Source: Veillonellales bacterium
GTDB taxonomy: Bacteria; Bacillota; Negativicutes; JAAYSF01
NCBI GenBank assembly: GCA_039680175.1
Contig: JBDKTO010000011.1
Coordinates: 33,947 to 97,946, forward strand
DNA: 64,000 nt
Reading direction: 5' to 3'
The notes under the pieces were generated by a model that did not search any database, had not been told where the DNA came from, and saw only the letters and a program-made list of their open reading frames with translations. Shown here piece after piece: positions 16,916 through 25,639 of this stretch; the stretch's first letter is position 1; each line of letters begins with the position of its first letter. Made by a program: the position numbers and the translations under genes.

Positions 16916-18211
16916 ATGAAAAAATTTGAACTCAAGTTAGGCAAACGGGCGGTCAAATTTTCTTTACCGGAAGAAAAAATTATTGATGTCGTAGAAGGAA
17001 AAGAGTATCCGCCTATAGTTGATGTTGAAGCGGCTATTAAGGAGGCACTTCGCAATCCTATTGGAACAAAACCACTAAAAGACATCGTGAAAGCCGGCGA
17101 TAAAGTTGCTGTGGTAGCTAGTGATGTTACCAGGGCTTGGGTTCGTTTTGATATTTTTCTTCCGTATATTCTTAATGAACTGAATGAGGCCGGTGTACCT
17201 GACAGCGATATTTTATTAGTTGTAGCGTTGGGTGCTCACCGGATAAATACTCCTGAAGAGCACGTAACCGTATATGGACGGGAAGTCGTAGACAGAGTCA
17301 GGATCATTCAAAGTTATGCACCAATTAAGGAAGACTTTACGTATATTGGTACTACTTCGCGCGGGGTGGCGGTAAGCGTTAATAAAGAGATTGTCAAGGC
17401 TGACAAGGTGATATTGACCGGGGGAATCGTCTATCACTTAATGGCCGGATTTGGCGGCGGACGTAAATCTATACTTCCGGGAGTATCGGGTTACGCAACT
17501 ATACAGGGCAATCATAGTTTCTGTTTGAGTGAAGAAATAGGCAAAGGAACTAACCCCAATAGCGTGTCTGGCAAACTTGACGGCAATGCCATGAATGAAG
17601 ATATGATTGAAATTGCCAAGATGGTCCATCCTGATTTTTTGTTTAATGTTACACAAACTGCTGAGGGAAAGTTTGCCCGTTTTGTCGCCGGTGACTGGTT
17701 ACAGGCTTGGCTTGAAGGATGCAGAACTATTGAGAAAATTTTTGGCGTTCCTATCAGAGAAAAAGCAGACTTGGTTATTGCCTCCGCCGGCGGCTATCCT
17801 AAGGATATTAACTTGTATCAGGCCGATAAAACAATGGATAATGCGGCGATGGCCTGCAAGGACGACGGCGTAATTATTCTCATAATGGAGCTGCCCGACA
17901 TTAACGAGCCGCCTGATTTCAGCGGTTGGTTTAATTATGAATCGCTGTATGACAGGGAAATGGCATTGCGTAAAGAGTTTACAGTACCGGGGTGGGCCGC
18001 TTTGAAAGTAGGCGAGCTGGCACAGAAAGTTCCAAATATTATGGTAACGTTGCCGGGCAACAAAGATTTTGTGGAAAAAGCCGGAATGTTTCCGGTAACA
18101 ACCATGGAAGAAGCATTGGATTTGGCAGAAAAAAAGCTGGGGCGTAAGGATTATACTATAATGGTTATGCCTTATGCTGCAAATACGGTACCGATTTTAG
18201 CAAAAGATTAA
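16916..18211 (+). CDS. LarA-family nickel-pincer 2-hydroxy acid racemase
   Basis: This 431-residue protein is homologous to lactate racemase LarA. The cofactor and catalytic residues fall at the same numbers as in the Lactiplantibacillus plantarum enzyme: His108 in ALGAHR, His174, Lys184 (YHLMAGFGGGRK) and His200 (QGNHS). An N-terminal DVTRAW motif is also kept. LarA relatives racemise or epimerise various 2-hydroxy acids using a nickel pincer nucleotide made by LarB, LarC and LarE, none of which is in the window. TTAGGGGGGAT precedes the ATG. The likely substrate is a 2-hydroxy acid of this pathway rather than lactate, which is an inference. Confidence 0.85.
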   Translation: MKKFELKLGKRAVKFSLPEEKIIDVVEGKEYPPIVDVEAAIKEALRNPIGTKPLKDIVKAGDKVAVVASDVTRAWVRFDIFLPYILNELNEAGVPDSDILLVVALGAHRINTPEEHVTVYGREVVDRVRIIQSYAPIKEDFTYIGTTSRGVAVSVNKEIVKADKVILTGGIVYHLMAGFGGGRKSILPGVSGYATIQGNHSFCLSEEIGKGTNPNSVSGKLDGNAMNEDMIEIAKMVHPDFLFNVTQTAEGKFARFVAGDWLQAWLEGCRTIEKIFGVPIREKADLVIASAGGYPKDINLYQADKTMDNAAMACKDDGVIILIMELPDINEPPDFSGWFNYESLYDREMALRKEFTVPGWAALKVGELAQKVPNIMVTLPGNKDFVEKAGMFPVTTMEEALDLAEKKLGRKDYTIMVMPYAANTVPILAKD

Positions 18212-18253
18212 ATCAAAATCAGGGATCTAATTAAAAATACAGGGGTGAGGAGC

Positions 18254-19558
18254 ATGAGCGCAGAGCAATTAGCGAGTAATATTCCGCAGCAGCGTTGGCT
18301 AAGAATTATTCCGCCGGCCATTCTTGTCTATATTTTTGCCTATATGGACAGAGTTAATATTGGATTTGCCATGGCCGGCGGCATGAATGAAGATCTTGGT
18401 ATGACAGCCTCAATGGCCGGCTTGGCGGCAGGTATATTTTTTATTGGTTACTTGTTTTTGCAGATTCCCGCGGGACATATTGCGGCAGTAGGAAGCGCAA
18501 AGAAGTTTATTGCCGGCACTATTATCGTCTGGGGAGCACTTTCTGTTTGTACGGGATTTGTTACCACTACAACTCAACTGCTAGTTTTGAGATTTGCTCT
18601 TGGTGTCTCAGAAGGCGGCGTTTTCCCTGCTATGCTGGTCATTATCAGCAAATGGTTTCCTGTGGAAGAACGAGCCAGAGCAAATGCTTTCTTTGTTATG
18701 AACCTTGCTATTGCGTCAATAATTACCGGGCCTATATCGGGCTGGATTATAAGTTCTTGGGGCTGGCGGTATGTTTTCATAGTCGAAGGTGCCGTTTCCT
18801 TCCTTCTGTTGGCAGCCTGGTGGCCGTTTATTGACGATAAACCTGAAGATTCCAAATGGATATCGGCAGCAGAAAGGGACTATCTGGTAATGCGTCGCGA
18901 GCAGGAGCAGGTAAAGGTTCAATCTGCCGGCGCAACGACATCTTATAAGGAAGTTTGGTTTAATAAAAACACTTGGAAAATGATACTGTTCTTTTTCTGC
19001 TATATGATTGGCATACTTGGCTATACAATGTGGCTTCCGACTATTTTGAAGCAATTGATGAATACCGGTATGGGGGCAGTAGGGCTTTTTTCAGCCGTTC
19101 CTTATATCGCCACAATGATTGGGCAGTATTTGATCGCGAGGAGATCTGATCGTAGTGGTAACCGGCGCGGTTATGTTGCTTTATCTGCATTTGGCTTTGC
19201 AGTTTGCTTCTTTATGGTTACTCAGTTTCGCAGTCAGATTTGGGTGTGTTATGCGTTTCTAATTGGCTGCGGCTTCTTCATGCAGGGTTTTGCCGGACCA
19301 TTCTGGACCATAGCGCCAATGTTATTCGCCCGTAATGTAGTAGGCGGGGCACTGGGACTTATTAACGCTATGGGCAATCTTGGCGGTTTTGTCGGTCCGT
19401 TCCTGGTAGGCTGGCTTATTACACAAACTCATAATACCGACGCAGGTTTGTATGCAATGGCGGCTGCCTTAGCGATTGCCTGTCTGACCGCACTTTCGTT
19501 TCCGGCAAAAACAGCCGGTAAGAAGACTGAAAACTTGAATGACAGTCAAGTTATTTAG
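18254..19558 (+). CDS. MFS transporter, anion:cation symporter (ACS) type
   Basis: This 434-residue membrane carrier has about 12 helices. ACS-family marks include VYIFAYMDRVNIGFAMAGGM in helix 1, GYLFLQIPAGHIA, and RFALGVSEGGVFPAMLVIISKWFPVEERARANAFF in the helix 4 to 5 region. Such carriers import organic anions with protons. It is the last gene before a strong terminator and is probably the uptake system for the cluster's substrate. The ATG at 18254 is preferred over the GTG at 18245, which is part of the GGGGTGAGG ribosome site. Confidence 0.9.
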   Translation: MSAEQLASNIPQQRWLRIIPPAILVYIFAYMDRVNIGFAMAGGMNEDLGMTASMAGLAAGIFFIGYLFLQIPAGHIAAVGSAKKFIAGTIIVWGALSVCTGFVTTTTQLLVLRFALGVSEGGVFPAMLVIISKWFPVEERARANAFFVMNLAIASIITGPISGWIISSWGWRYVFIVEGAVSFLLLAAWWPFIDDKPEDSKWISAAERDYLVMRREQEQVKVQSAGATTSYKEVWFNKNTWKMILFFFCYMIGILGYTMWLPTILKQLMNTGMGAVGLFSAVPYIATMIGQYLIARRSDRSGNRRGYVALSAFGFAVCFFMVTQFRSQIWVCYAFLIGCGFFMQGFAGPFWTIAPMLFARNVVGGALGLINAMGNLGGFVGPFLVGWLITQTHNTDAGLYAMAAALAIACLTALSFPAKTAGKKTENLNDSQVI

Positions 19559-19568
19559 AAATAATTAT

Positions 19569-19613
19569 GTAAATATAAATTCCGCCAATATTTTTGGCGG
19601 AATTTATATTTAC
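19569..19613 (+). terminator. terminator after the acyl-CoA synthetase / MFS operon
   Basis: A perfect 18-base inverted repeat (19569-19586 / 19596-19613) flanks a 9-base AATATTTTT loop, 10 bases after the MFS stop. Confidence 0.8.
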
Positions 19614-19720
19614 GGCAGTCAGGAAATTAGAAGCAAAAGCAGTGTGCTGTTCCTTTGAGTAATACAAAAAAATTAACCAATCTTTAGAAAGACAGCAGGT
19701 TGGCTTTAGGGGGGATTTTA

Positions 19721-20998
19721 GTGGTTTGCGAACAAAGGCTAATGAACAATTTTTCATTACTTTCCACAGTTGGACTTGAAAAAGACGGCGGATTTAGCAG
19801 GCTTGCTTTTAGCGATACTGATTGGCAAGCTCGGAGAATGATTCTGAAGATGATGGAAACTGCTGGTTTAACGATACGCATTGATGAATTTGGCAATATC
19901 ATCGGACGAAGGGAAGGTTTGTGCCGTGATAGTTCTGTGGTTATGCTGGGATCACATATAGACAGTGTTCCCCATGGCGGAAACTTTGATGGAATTGTTG
20001 GTGTCCTTGGTGCTATAGAAGTAATAAACTGTCTTAAGGATAAGAACATAAAAACCTATCATCCCATTGAAGTGGTTGTTTTTATGGCGGAGGAATCGAG
20101 TCGTTTTGGGACGGCAACCTTAGGGAGTAAAGCTTTCTGCGGAGAATTAACTTATAAAGATATTGAGCGTCTTAAAGACCAGCAGGGAATAAGTTTACCG
20201 GCAGCATTGCGCAAGCGCGGTCTCATTCCGGAAAATGTAGAGAAAGCTTGCTATGACAAAAAAAATATCAAAGCCTTTTTAGAGCTTCATATTGAGCAGG
20301 GAAAGGTACTTGAAACAACAAAAACTACAATTGGAGTAGTCAGCGCCATTGCCGCACCAACTCGCTTGCGCGTAATCATTAGAGGAAACGCAGATCATTC
20401 GGGTGCAACTCCCATGTCAATGCGCAAAGATGCCTTAGCAGCAGCTGCTGAGATTATTCTTTTTGTAGAGGCAATTGCTTGTCATTGGGCCGACAAGGGA
20501 ATTGTCGGTACGACTGGAATGATCAAAGCATATCCGGGAGTTATGAATGTAATACCCGGAGTAGTAGAACTTGGAGTCGATATCCGCGGAACTTGCTATG
20601 AAACCAAACAAAAGATGCTGCGGGAACTAAATGAAGCCATTGCTGCTTTAAAATTGAAACGTGACGTAAATATTGAATTCTTAACAATTTCTGATGAGAC
20701 TCCGGTACAACTATCTAGAGAAATGACTGATTTTTTAAGCACAAAATGCAGTGAAAATTCTTATTCCTATAAGGTAATGCCAAGTGGCGCCGGTCATGAT
20801 TCAATGCACCTTGCGGCATATACACACACCGGAATGTTATTTATCCCTTGCCGCGGAGGAATCAGTCACAATCCGGCTGAATGGGCTGATACAAAAGACA
20901 TAGTTGCTGGAACGCATATATTGCTAACAAGTATTATTGATTTAGCGGAAAAATCTTTTATATGGAAGACTGAAGATTATTGTACAACCAGGAAATGA
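19721..20998 (+). CDS. M20-family N-carbamoyl-amino acid / allantoate amidohydrolase
   Basis: This 425-residue zinc-dependent hydrolase belongs to the hydantoinase/carbamoylase family. It has the M20 metal motifs GSHIDSVPHGGNFDGIVGVLG, AEESSRFGTATLGSKAF and ELHIEQGKVLE, the dimerisation segment with HSGATPMSMRKDAL, and the C-terminal GAGHDSMHLA and ISHNPAEW. The family removes the carbamoyl group from N-carbamoyl-L-amino acids or allantoate. The start is GTG at 19721, 7 bases after TAGGGGGGAT, rather than the upstream TTG. It follows a terminator, so it may have its own promoter, but it completes the pathway begun by the cyclic amidohydrolase. Confidence 0.88.
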   Translation: MVCEQRLMNNFSLLSTVGLEKDGGFSRLAFSDTDWQARRMILKMMETAGLTIRIDEFGNIIGRREGLCRDSSVVMLGSHIDSVPHGGNFDGIVGVLGAIEVINCLKDKNIKTYHPIEVVVFMAEESSRFGTATLGSKAFCGELTYKDIERLKDQQGISLPAALRKRGLIPENVEKACYDKKNIKAFLELHIEQGKVLETTKTTIGVVSAIAAPTRLRVIIRGNADHSGATPMSMRKDALAAAAEIILFVEAIACHWADKGIVGTTGMIKAYPGVMNVIPGVVELGVDIRGTCYETKQKMLRELNEAIAALKLKRDVNIEFLTISDETPVQLSREMTDFLSTKCSENSYSYKVMPSGAGHDSMHLAAYTHTGMLFIPCRGGISHNPAEWADTKDIVAGTHILLTSIIDLAEKSFIWKTEDYCTTRK

Positions 20999-21117
20999 AG
21001 CAGGAAACAGCAGCAAATAAGACCCGTAAAGATTTTTCCCCCAGGAGATTACGCTTTGGATGAAATATGAGACGGGGAAAGAGCTGATTTAAGCTGAATC
21101 CTCTGCTGCCTAAAACC

Positions 21118-21175
21118 GAAAGCCAGCCCTGCTCAGTGGATTCTCCCACTGCAGCGAGCTGGCTTTCCGGTCTTT
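21118..21175. terminator. terminator, copy 2 of the repeated hairpin (bidirectional position)
   Basis: AAAGCCAGC...CAGTGG, loop ATTCT, CCCACTG...GCTGGCTTT and tail CCGGTCTTTT are shared with the hairpin at 6899-6947. It lies between convergent genes, 120 bases after the carbamoylase and 42 bases before the stop of the small minus-strand gene. Confidence 0.75.
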
Positions 21176-21216
21176 TCTATCCGATTCAATTGTCGACTGC
21201 TCCTCCTGGCGTTTTT

Positions 21217-21375
21217 TTAGAATGCAAGGGAAACTAACGCGATAACAAAGAGAACCGCAACACCCAGGGCACCCATGTCAAAAGCCACTCTCCAGCCTCT
21301 TCTGACAATGTCGTCGGCAACTGCGTCCTTGCTCCAGTTGCTGCCTGCCATTCTCACACTCATGCTGTTTGCCAT
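21217..21375 (-). CDS. small single-helix membrane protein, unknown
   Basis: This 52-residue protein has a polar N-half (MANSMSVRMAGSNWSKDAVADDIVRRG) and one C-terminal transmembrane helix (MGALGVAVLFVIALVSLAF). The ATG at 21373-21375 has AAAGGAGGAG 7 bases upstream. A longer frame to 21468 lacks a ribosome site. It was not assigned to a family. Confidence 0.65.
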   Translation of the reverse strand: MANSMSVRMAGSNWSKDAVADDIVRRGWRVAFDMGALGVAVLFVIALVSLAF

Positions 21376-21530
21376 ATGAACTCCTCCTTTCGATTCCATT
21401 GTAAACCGCCGAAAGCAGGAAGTAAAATATATGTTACTTATCCTCACCATGGCCATAATGCATAGCAACTGCAGCGCTATATCCTAGCAGTCCGCCGTCG
21501 CTTTATGCCCTAGTGCTCCCTTGAAACCAC

Positions 21531-21565
21531 AAAGCGGACAGGCTGCCAAACAGCCTGTCCGCTTT
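21531..21565. terminator. perfect 15-bp inverted repeat, probable terminator
   Basis: AAAGCGGACAGGCTG pairs with CAGCCTGTCCGCTTT around CCAAA. It lies 159 bases beyond the stop of the minus-strand Fe-S protein gene. There is no strong T-run, so the assignment is tentative. Confidence 0.5.
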
Positions 21566-21723
21566 GCGCTATCAGCACGAATATATTGGGTTTAAAACGA
21601 TCAGGGAACCCAGTCAAAGGGACCAGAAGAGTCCCGTCCGCAGCCATACCGGCCACAGGAACACTCCGGAATGGTCAGAATCCGCCGATTGCCTGCTGGA
21701 TTCCGGGCAGCCATTAGTAAATA

Positions 21724-22587
21724 TCATTTACTCGGCGTTTGGGGCGCCGGGGTGCATCTTTCACATGGCACCCTGGTTTGACAAAGGCCGCAGCTCGGCG
21801 TCGTAACGCCATAGTCTTCATTGACTGCCGGCATGACTTTCGTGCGGGTGTAATGAAAACAAAGGTCTTTATTATGCCCGTCTTTTGAAATGGCTCCTGC
21901 CGGACAACGTTTGATGCAGGCGCCGCATTTTTTTGAATTATAGTATAAGCAGTAATCGTATATACCATGATAGGGCCGCGGCGTCGGCTCAAGTACCAGC
22001 TCGGTTATGACACTGCCGCAGCGATGGGCGATGCCCCGCGTGGTAATCAGCCCGTCATTCAAACTAAATGTCCCCAGTCCGGCGGCATAAGCCGCATGTC
22101 GTTCAGACCAGTTGGAAGCATGGCCGAGATGCTCCGAATAAACCCGCCTCCATCGGCTGTCAAGAGAAGGAGCAACACTTAAAAACCCTGTCTCAGTCAG
22201 AAATTTTACCACATGGTCGGCAAGCGCATGGTTGAATTGTTCGCCGTAAAATCTGGTATGGGCCCATTCCCGGGAGGGAAGCAACATTTCCTGCCGGTTG
22301 CTTGCCAACACCGTCGCATGAATGGGCAGCACCCAGCTAATGACAGTTCCTCGGCGGGGTAAAGGCGATCTGTCTTCTGTGTCAAGCCATTCGGCCGGCA
22401 ATACATAGAAATCGCCAATCTGCTCTTTGTACTCTGAAAAAATTGGGTCTTGTAGACTGGCAAAACCAATCAAAGGCTGGTCAAAATAGGGAAACCGGCC
22501 GTCCTGACTCCGATTCAAGGACGACGAACTCACGAATGCCTGAATTTCCTTAACAACTGCCTCTTTCAACCTTTTCACCTCATCCAT
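21724..22587 (-). CDS. epoxyqueuosine reductase-like iron-sulfur protein
   Basis: This 287-residue protein has an N-terminal cobalamin-dependent-reductase-like region (about 85-180, HAAYAAGLGTFSLNDGLITTRGIAHRCGSV, resembling QueG). A C-terminal ferredoxin segment carries CGACIKRCPAGAI and a second Cys group, CGLCQTRVPCERC. True QueG carries a longer C-terminal repeat region, so this is more likely one of the QueG-related reductases of unknown substrate common in anaerobes. The start lacks an obvious ribosome site, and an in-frame GTG shortly downstream could be used. It stands alone. Confidence 0.7.
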   Translation of the reverse strand: MDEVKRLKEAVVKEIQAFVSSSSLNRSQDGRFPYFDQPLIGFASLQDPIFSEYKEQIGDFYVLPAEWLDTEDRSPLPRRGTVISWVLPIHATVLASNRQEMLLPSREWAHTRFYGEQFNHALADHVVKFLTETGFLSVAPSLDSRWRRVYSEHLGHASNWSERHAAYAAGLGTFSLNDGLITTRGIAHRCGSVITELVLEPTPRPYHGIYDYCLYYNSKKCGACIKRCPAGAISKDGHNKDLCFHYTRTKVMPAVNEDYGVTTPSCGLCQTRVPCERCTPAPQTPSK

Positions 22588-22723
22588 AACAAAAAATAGA
22601 ATTCACTCTGGAGGTTGTGGTATATATTCGTTAAAAAAAGGTGAAACCCTTCCTAAACAGGACCGCTCATTTTGCTTCGCAACGGGCATGAAATAAATTC
22701 ACAACGTATCATGAAAGAACATC

Positions 22724-22812
22724 TGGGAGACTCCAAAGATCGCCATGTCGCTATCGCTCCTCGCGATGACAGAATGGGTGATTTGTCATTGCGAACGCAG
22801 CGAAGCGGAGTA
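22724..22812. repeat. dispersed-type inverted repeat (TCATTGCGA...GCAATCTC element)
   Basis: GATCGCCATGTCGCT...CTCGCGATGAC is imperfectly complementary to GTCATTGCGAACGCAGCGAAGC...GGCAATC. This GC-rich palindromic element resembles the intergenic TCATTGCGA/GCAATCTC repeats I know from many bacteria. It lies in the 363-base gap 22588-22950, which otherwise holds a short ACATGGC/GCCATGT hairpin near 22860 and no gene I can support. Confidence 0.65.
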
Positions 22813-22950
22813 TGGCAATCTCAGATACACTGGCCTTTCTTCTTTAATACTGACTGAGACATGGCTTATATTTGCCATGTTTCTTAAAATACCCGGCATA
22901 GGAGCCCCCCGCACCAGGTAAATAACTTACTCAAATTCTACCTGTTTTTT

Positions 22951-24345
22951 TTAATGAAGCACACCTTCATAAAAGAATATCTTCCCGGGATTCAATAGTC
23001 CGTGGGGATCAACAGACCGCTTTATTTCTTGCCCCAGTTTGTAACCTATCTCGCCGGTTTCAGCCCGGAGGTAAGGTGCTTTGGCGAAACCAATTCCGTG
23101 TTCACCACTAAGAGTGCCGCCCAGTTCAAGCGTAATGATATGCACGTCGTGCAGCGCTTTTTCCGCCCGCTCTTTCTGATCCTTATTCCGTTTATCGAAC
23201 ATGATGGTCGGGTGCATATTGCCATCCCCGGCATGACCGCAAATAAAAATCGGTACATCATACTTCTTCTGAACTTCAAGCACCCTGCCGACAAGAACAG
23301 GAACCAAACTGCGGGGGACTGTCGCGTCCTCGGCAAACTTACAGGGAGCCACCTGGCCAAAGGCCGGATTGATGGATCGCCGCGCCAGCCACAGTTCTTC
23401 GGCCTCTGCCGCGTTTTGGGCCATCTTCACCTCGCTGGCACCGCATTTCTTGCAGATTTCGCTGACATGGTCGGCATCTTCTTCGACTGTGGACTGCACA
23501 CCGTCCACTTCGATCAGCAATAACCCGCCGGCTTGTACCGGCAAGCCGATTTTAAGATAGTTTTCTACCGATACAATGCTTAAGTTATCCATGATTTCCA
23601 GTGTTGTCGGAATAATTCCCGACGCCATGGTAACGCTTACCGTTTTCGCCGCATCCTCCAGGCGGTCATAAACGGCCATTAAAGTTTTCTTTACCGGTGG
23701 GATAGGCACCAGCCGCAGAGTAATGCTTACAATAACGCCAAGGGTTCCTTCCGAACCGGTAAACAACATGGTCCAGTCAGGGCCGGCCATGTCGCCATCC
23801 ACCTCGTTGCCGGTTTTAACGATAGTCCCGTCCGCTAAAACAGCTTCGACCCCCAAAACGAAGTTGCGGGTGATTCCATATTTAACTCCTTTCGGTCCGC
23901 CGGCGCACTCTGAAATATTGCCGCCCAATGTTGATTCTTTCATGCTGGATGGATCCGGCGGATAAAGCAAACCGACCTGATTCGCCGCCGAGGCCAGGGA
24001 AAATGTGATAACCCCCGGCTCAACCACCGCAACTTTATTGACGGCATCCACCTTTAGAATCCGATTCATTCGGGTCATTTCGAGAACAATGCCGCCCTTC
24101 AACGGAATTGGCCCGCCTGACAGGCAGGTTCCCGCACCGCGGCAGGTTACCGGAAGGTTGTGACGGCCTGCGATTTTTACGATTTGTACAACTTCGTCCC
24201 GATTTCCTGGCTGGACGACAGCTTCCGGTCTGGAATGAAACATGGTGGCATCATTGGAATATATGATTAAATCCTCCGCCGAATCCATTACATGTTTTGC
24301 ACCGACTACCGCGCTTAATTCCTGAATCACTTCAGCTGTTAACAT
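22951..24345 (-). CDS. FAD-linked 2-hydroxy acid oxidase subunit (GlcD-like)
   Basis: This 464-residue protein has an FAD-binding PCMH domain (VVQPGNRDEVVQIVKIAGRHNLPVTCRGAGT, then YPPDPSSMKESTLGGNISECAGG) and a C-terminal FAD-oxidase domain with CGHAGDGNMHP and LSGEHGIGFAKAP. The GlcD family oxidises glycolate, D-lactate and other 2-hydroxy acids to 2-oxo acids. The start is the ATG at 24345 with AAAGGAGGGG upstream, overlapping the end of the FeS subunit gene. The longer frame to 24417 is rejected. It is the last gene of the minus-strand catabolic operon. Confidence 0.9.
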   Translation of the reverse strand: MLTAEVIQELSAVVGAKHVMDSAEDLIIYSNDATMFHSRPEAVVQPGNRDEVVQIVKIAGRHNLPVTCRGAGTCLSGGPIPLKGGIVLEMTRMNRILKVDAVNKVAVVEPGVITFSLASAANQVGLLYPPDPSSMKESTLGGNISECAGGPKGVKYGITRNFVLGVEAVLADGTIVKTGNEVDGDMAGPDWTMLFTGSEGTLGVIVSITLRLVPIPPVKKTLMAVYDRLEDAAKTVSVTMASGIIPTTLEIMDNLSIVSVENYLKIGLPVQAGGLLLIEVDGVQSTVEEDADHVSEICKKCGASEVKMAQNAAEAEELWLARRSINPAFGQVAPCKFAEDATVPRSLVPVLVGRVLEVQKKYDVPIFICGHAGDGNMHPTIMFDKRNKDQKERAEKALHDVHIITLELGGTLSGEHGIGFAKAPYLRAETGEIGYKLGQEIKRSVDPHGLLNPGKIFFYEGVLH

Positions 24346-25639
24346 GCTTCCCCTCCTTTCGGCCGGCTTCATATGCCATCTGGATGACCTCTGCCGTATG
24401 CAGCACTTCCACGGCACTCTTCCTTTGCGTCAAACCATCGGTTATATGCATGCGGCACGAAGAGCAGCCTGTAACCAAATAATCCATTCCGGTGTCTTCA
24501 ATATTGTCCAGTTTCTTATCATTGATTTTACGGGAAAGTTCATAGTAAACGGCACTGAAGCTCCCTCCGGCTCCACAGCAGCGGCTGGCATCTTTCATTT
24601 CCATAAACTCCAGTCCGGGAATGGCCTTAAGAATTTCCCGTGGTTCAGCCGACACATTCATACCCCGTACCAAATGGCAGGGATCATGATAAGTGACCCT
24701 GATCGGCAGATTCCCCAGCTTTGTTAGATCACAATGACGGAGGACAAACTGGGATATGTCAAAAACATGGGTGGAAATTCCTTGCCATGTCTTAAGCAGG
24801 GGTGAGTCGCCTAAAACATGCTCATATTCGTATTTCAATGCTGCCCCGCAGGAAGCGCACGCAGTTACAATATGGTCATAGTCTTCGGCGCGGATTGCCT
24901 TGATATTTTGTTCAGCCAGAAACCGTCCGGTTTCAACATCGCCTGATGTAAAAGCCGGTGTACCGCAGCAGCACTGTTTCTCCGGGATTACAACATCCCA
25001 GCCGTTTTCTGTCAGGATACCGACAACGGCTTCCCCGGACTCCGGATACATGTAGTTCAGCATACAGCCGGTGAAAAACAGCACCCGTCCTTTACCGGCC
25101 GCCGTTCTTGCTTTAATAAACTTTGGCAGGCGTACCCGCAGCGGATTCGCGGTCATGTCCGGTATAATCCGCCGCTGGTTCAGGCCCGCTCCCGGCAGCA
25201 GAATGCGGGGAACCCGTCCTCGCCCTTCCGGCAGTTTCTTAAAGATCAGGCTTTGAAACAGCGCTCCGGTCCGTAGACCAAGATCAAAGAGTTTCCGGTA
25301 GCGCAGACCGGTAAAGGCTAATTTTTTCATTGGCGACAAACCATTCCGCTCGACTGCCGCCGCCCGTCCCTCCATGATGACTTTGTCGGTGGCGACGCCT
25401 GAGCCGCAATGCGCCTTACAGGCTTTGCAGAGAAGACACTTTTCAAAGCGTTTCTGCACACCCGGCGTCAGTTCAATATCGTCTTCCAGAACAGCCTCCA
25501 TTAAGCGGTTCTTACTGCGGGCTGTAGTATTCTCATTGTTTTCGGCCAGAAATACCGGGCAAATTGACCGGCAGGTCCCGCAGCGGCTGCATTTAACAAT
25601 TTCCTGTTCAATGAATCGGCGTCTTCCCTGATTATTCAT
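24332..25639 (-). CDS. iron-sulfur subunit of the 2-hydroxy acid oxidase (GlcF-like)
   Basis: This 435-residue protein has two N-terminal [4Fe-4S] motifs (CSRCGTCRSICP near residue 17 and CLLCKACKAHCGSG near residue 68). Two Cys-rich CCG domains follow (CMLNYMYP...CCCG and CHLVRG...CCGAGGSF). This matches GlcF, which takes electrons from the flavin subunits and passes them to a membrane or ferredoxin acceptor. The gene overlaps both neighbours (8 bases with glcE-like, 14 bases with glcD-like), so the three are one translational unit. Confidence 0.92.
   Translation of the reverse strand: MNNQGRRRFIEQEIVKCSRCGTCRSICPVFLAENNENTTARSKNRLMEAVLEDDIELTPGVQKRFEKCLLCKACKAHCGSGVATDKVIMEGRAAAVERNGLSPMKKLAFTGLRYRKLFDLGLRTGALFQSLIFKKLPEGRGRVPRILLPGAGLNQRRIIPDMTANPLRVRLPKFIKARTAAGKGRVLFFTGCMLNYMYPESGEAVVGILTENGWDVVIPEKQCCCGTPAFTSGDVETGRFLAEQNIKAIRAEDYDHIVTACASCGAALKYEYEHVLGDSPLLKTWQGISTHVFDISQFVLRHCDLTKLGNLPIRVTYHDPCHLVRGMNVSAEPREILKAIPGLEFMEMKDASRCCGAGGSFSAVYYELSRKINDKKLDNIEDTGMDYLVTGCSSCRMHITDGLTQRKSAVEVLHTAEVIQMAYEAGRKEGKHVNS

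Noticed and set aside
21217..21468. Longer start for the small single-helix protein
   Set aside because: The upstream extension lacks a ribosome site, whereas the ATG at 21375 has AAAGGAGGAG at good spacing.
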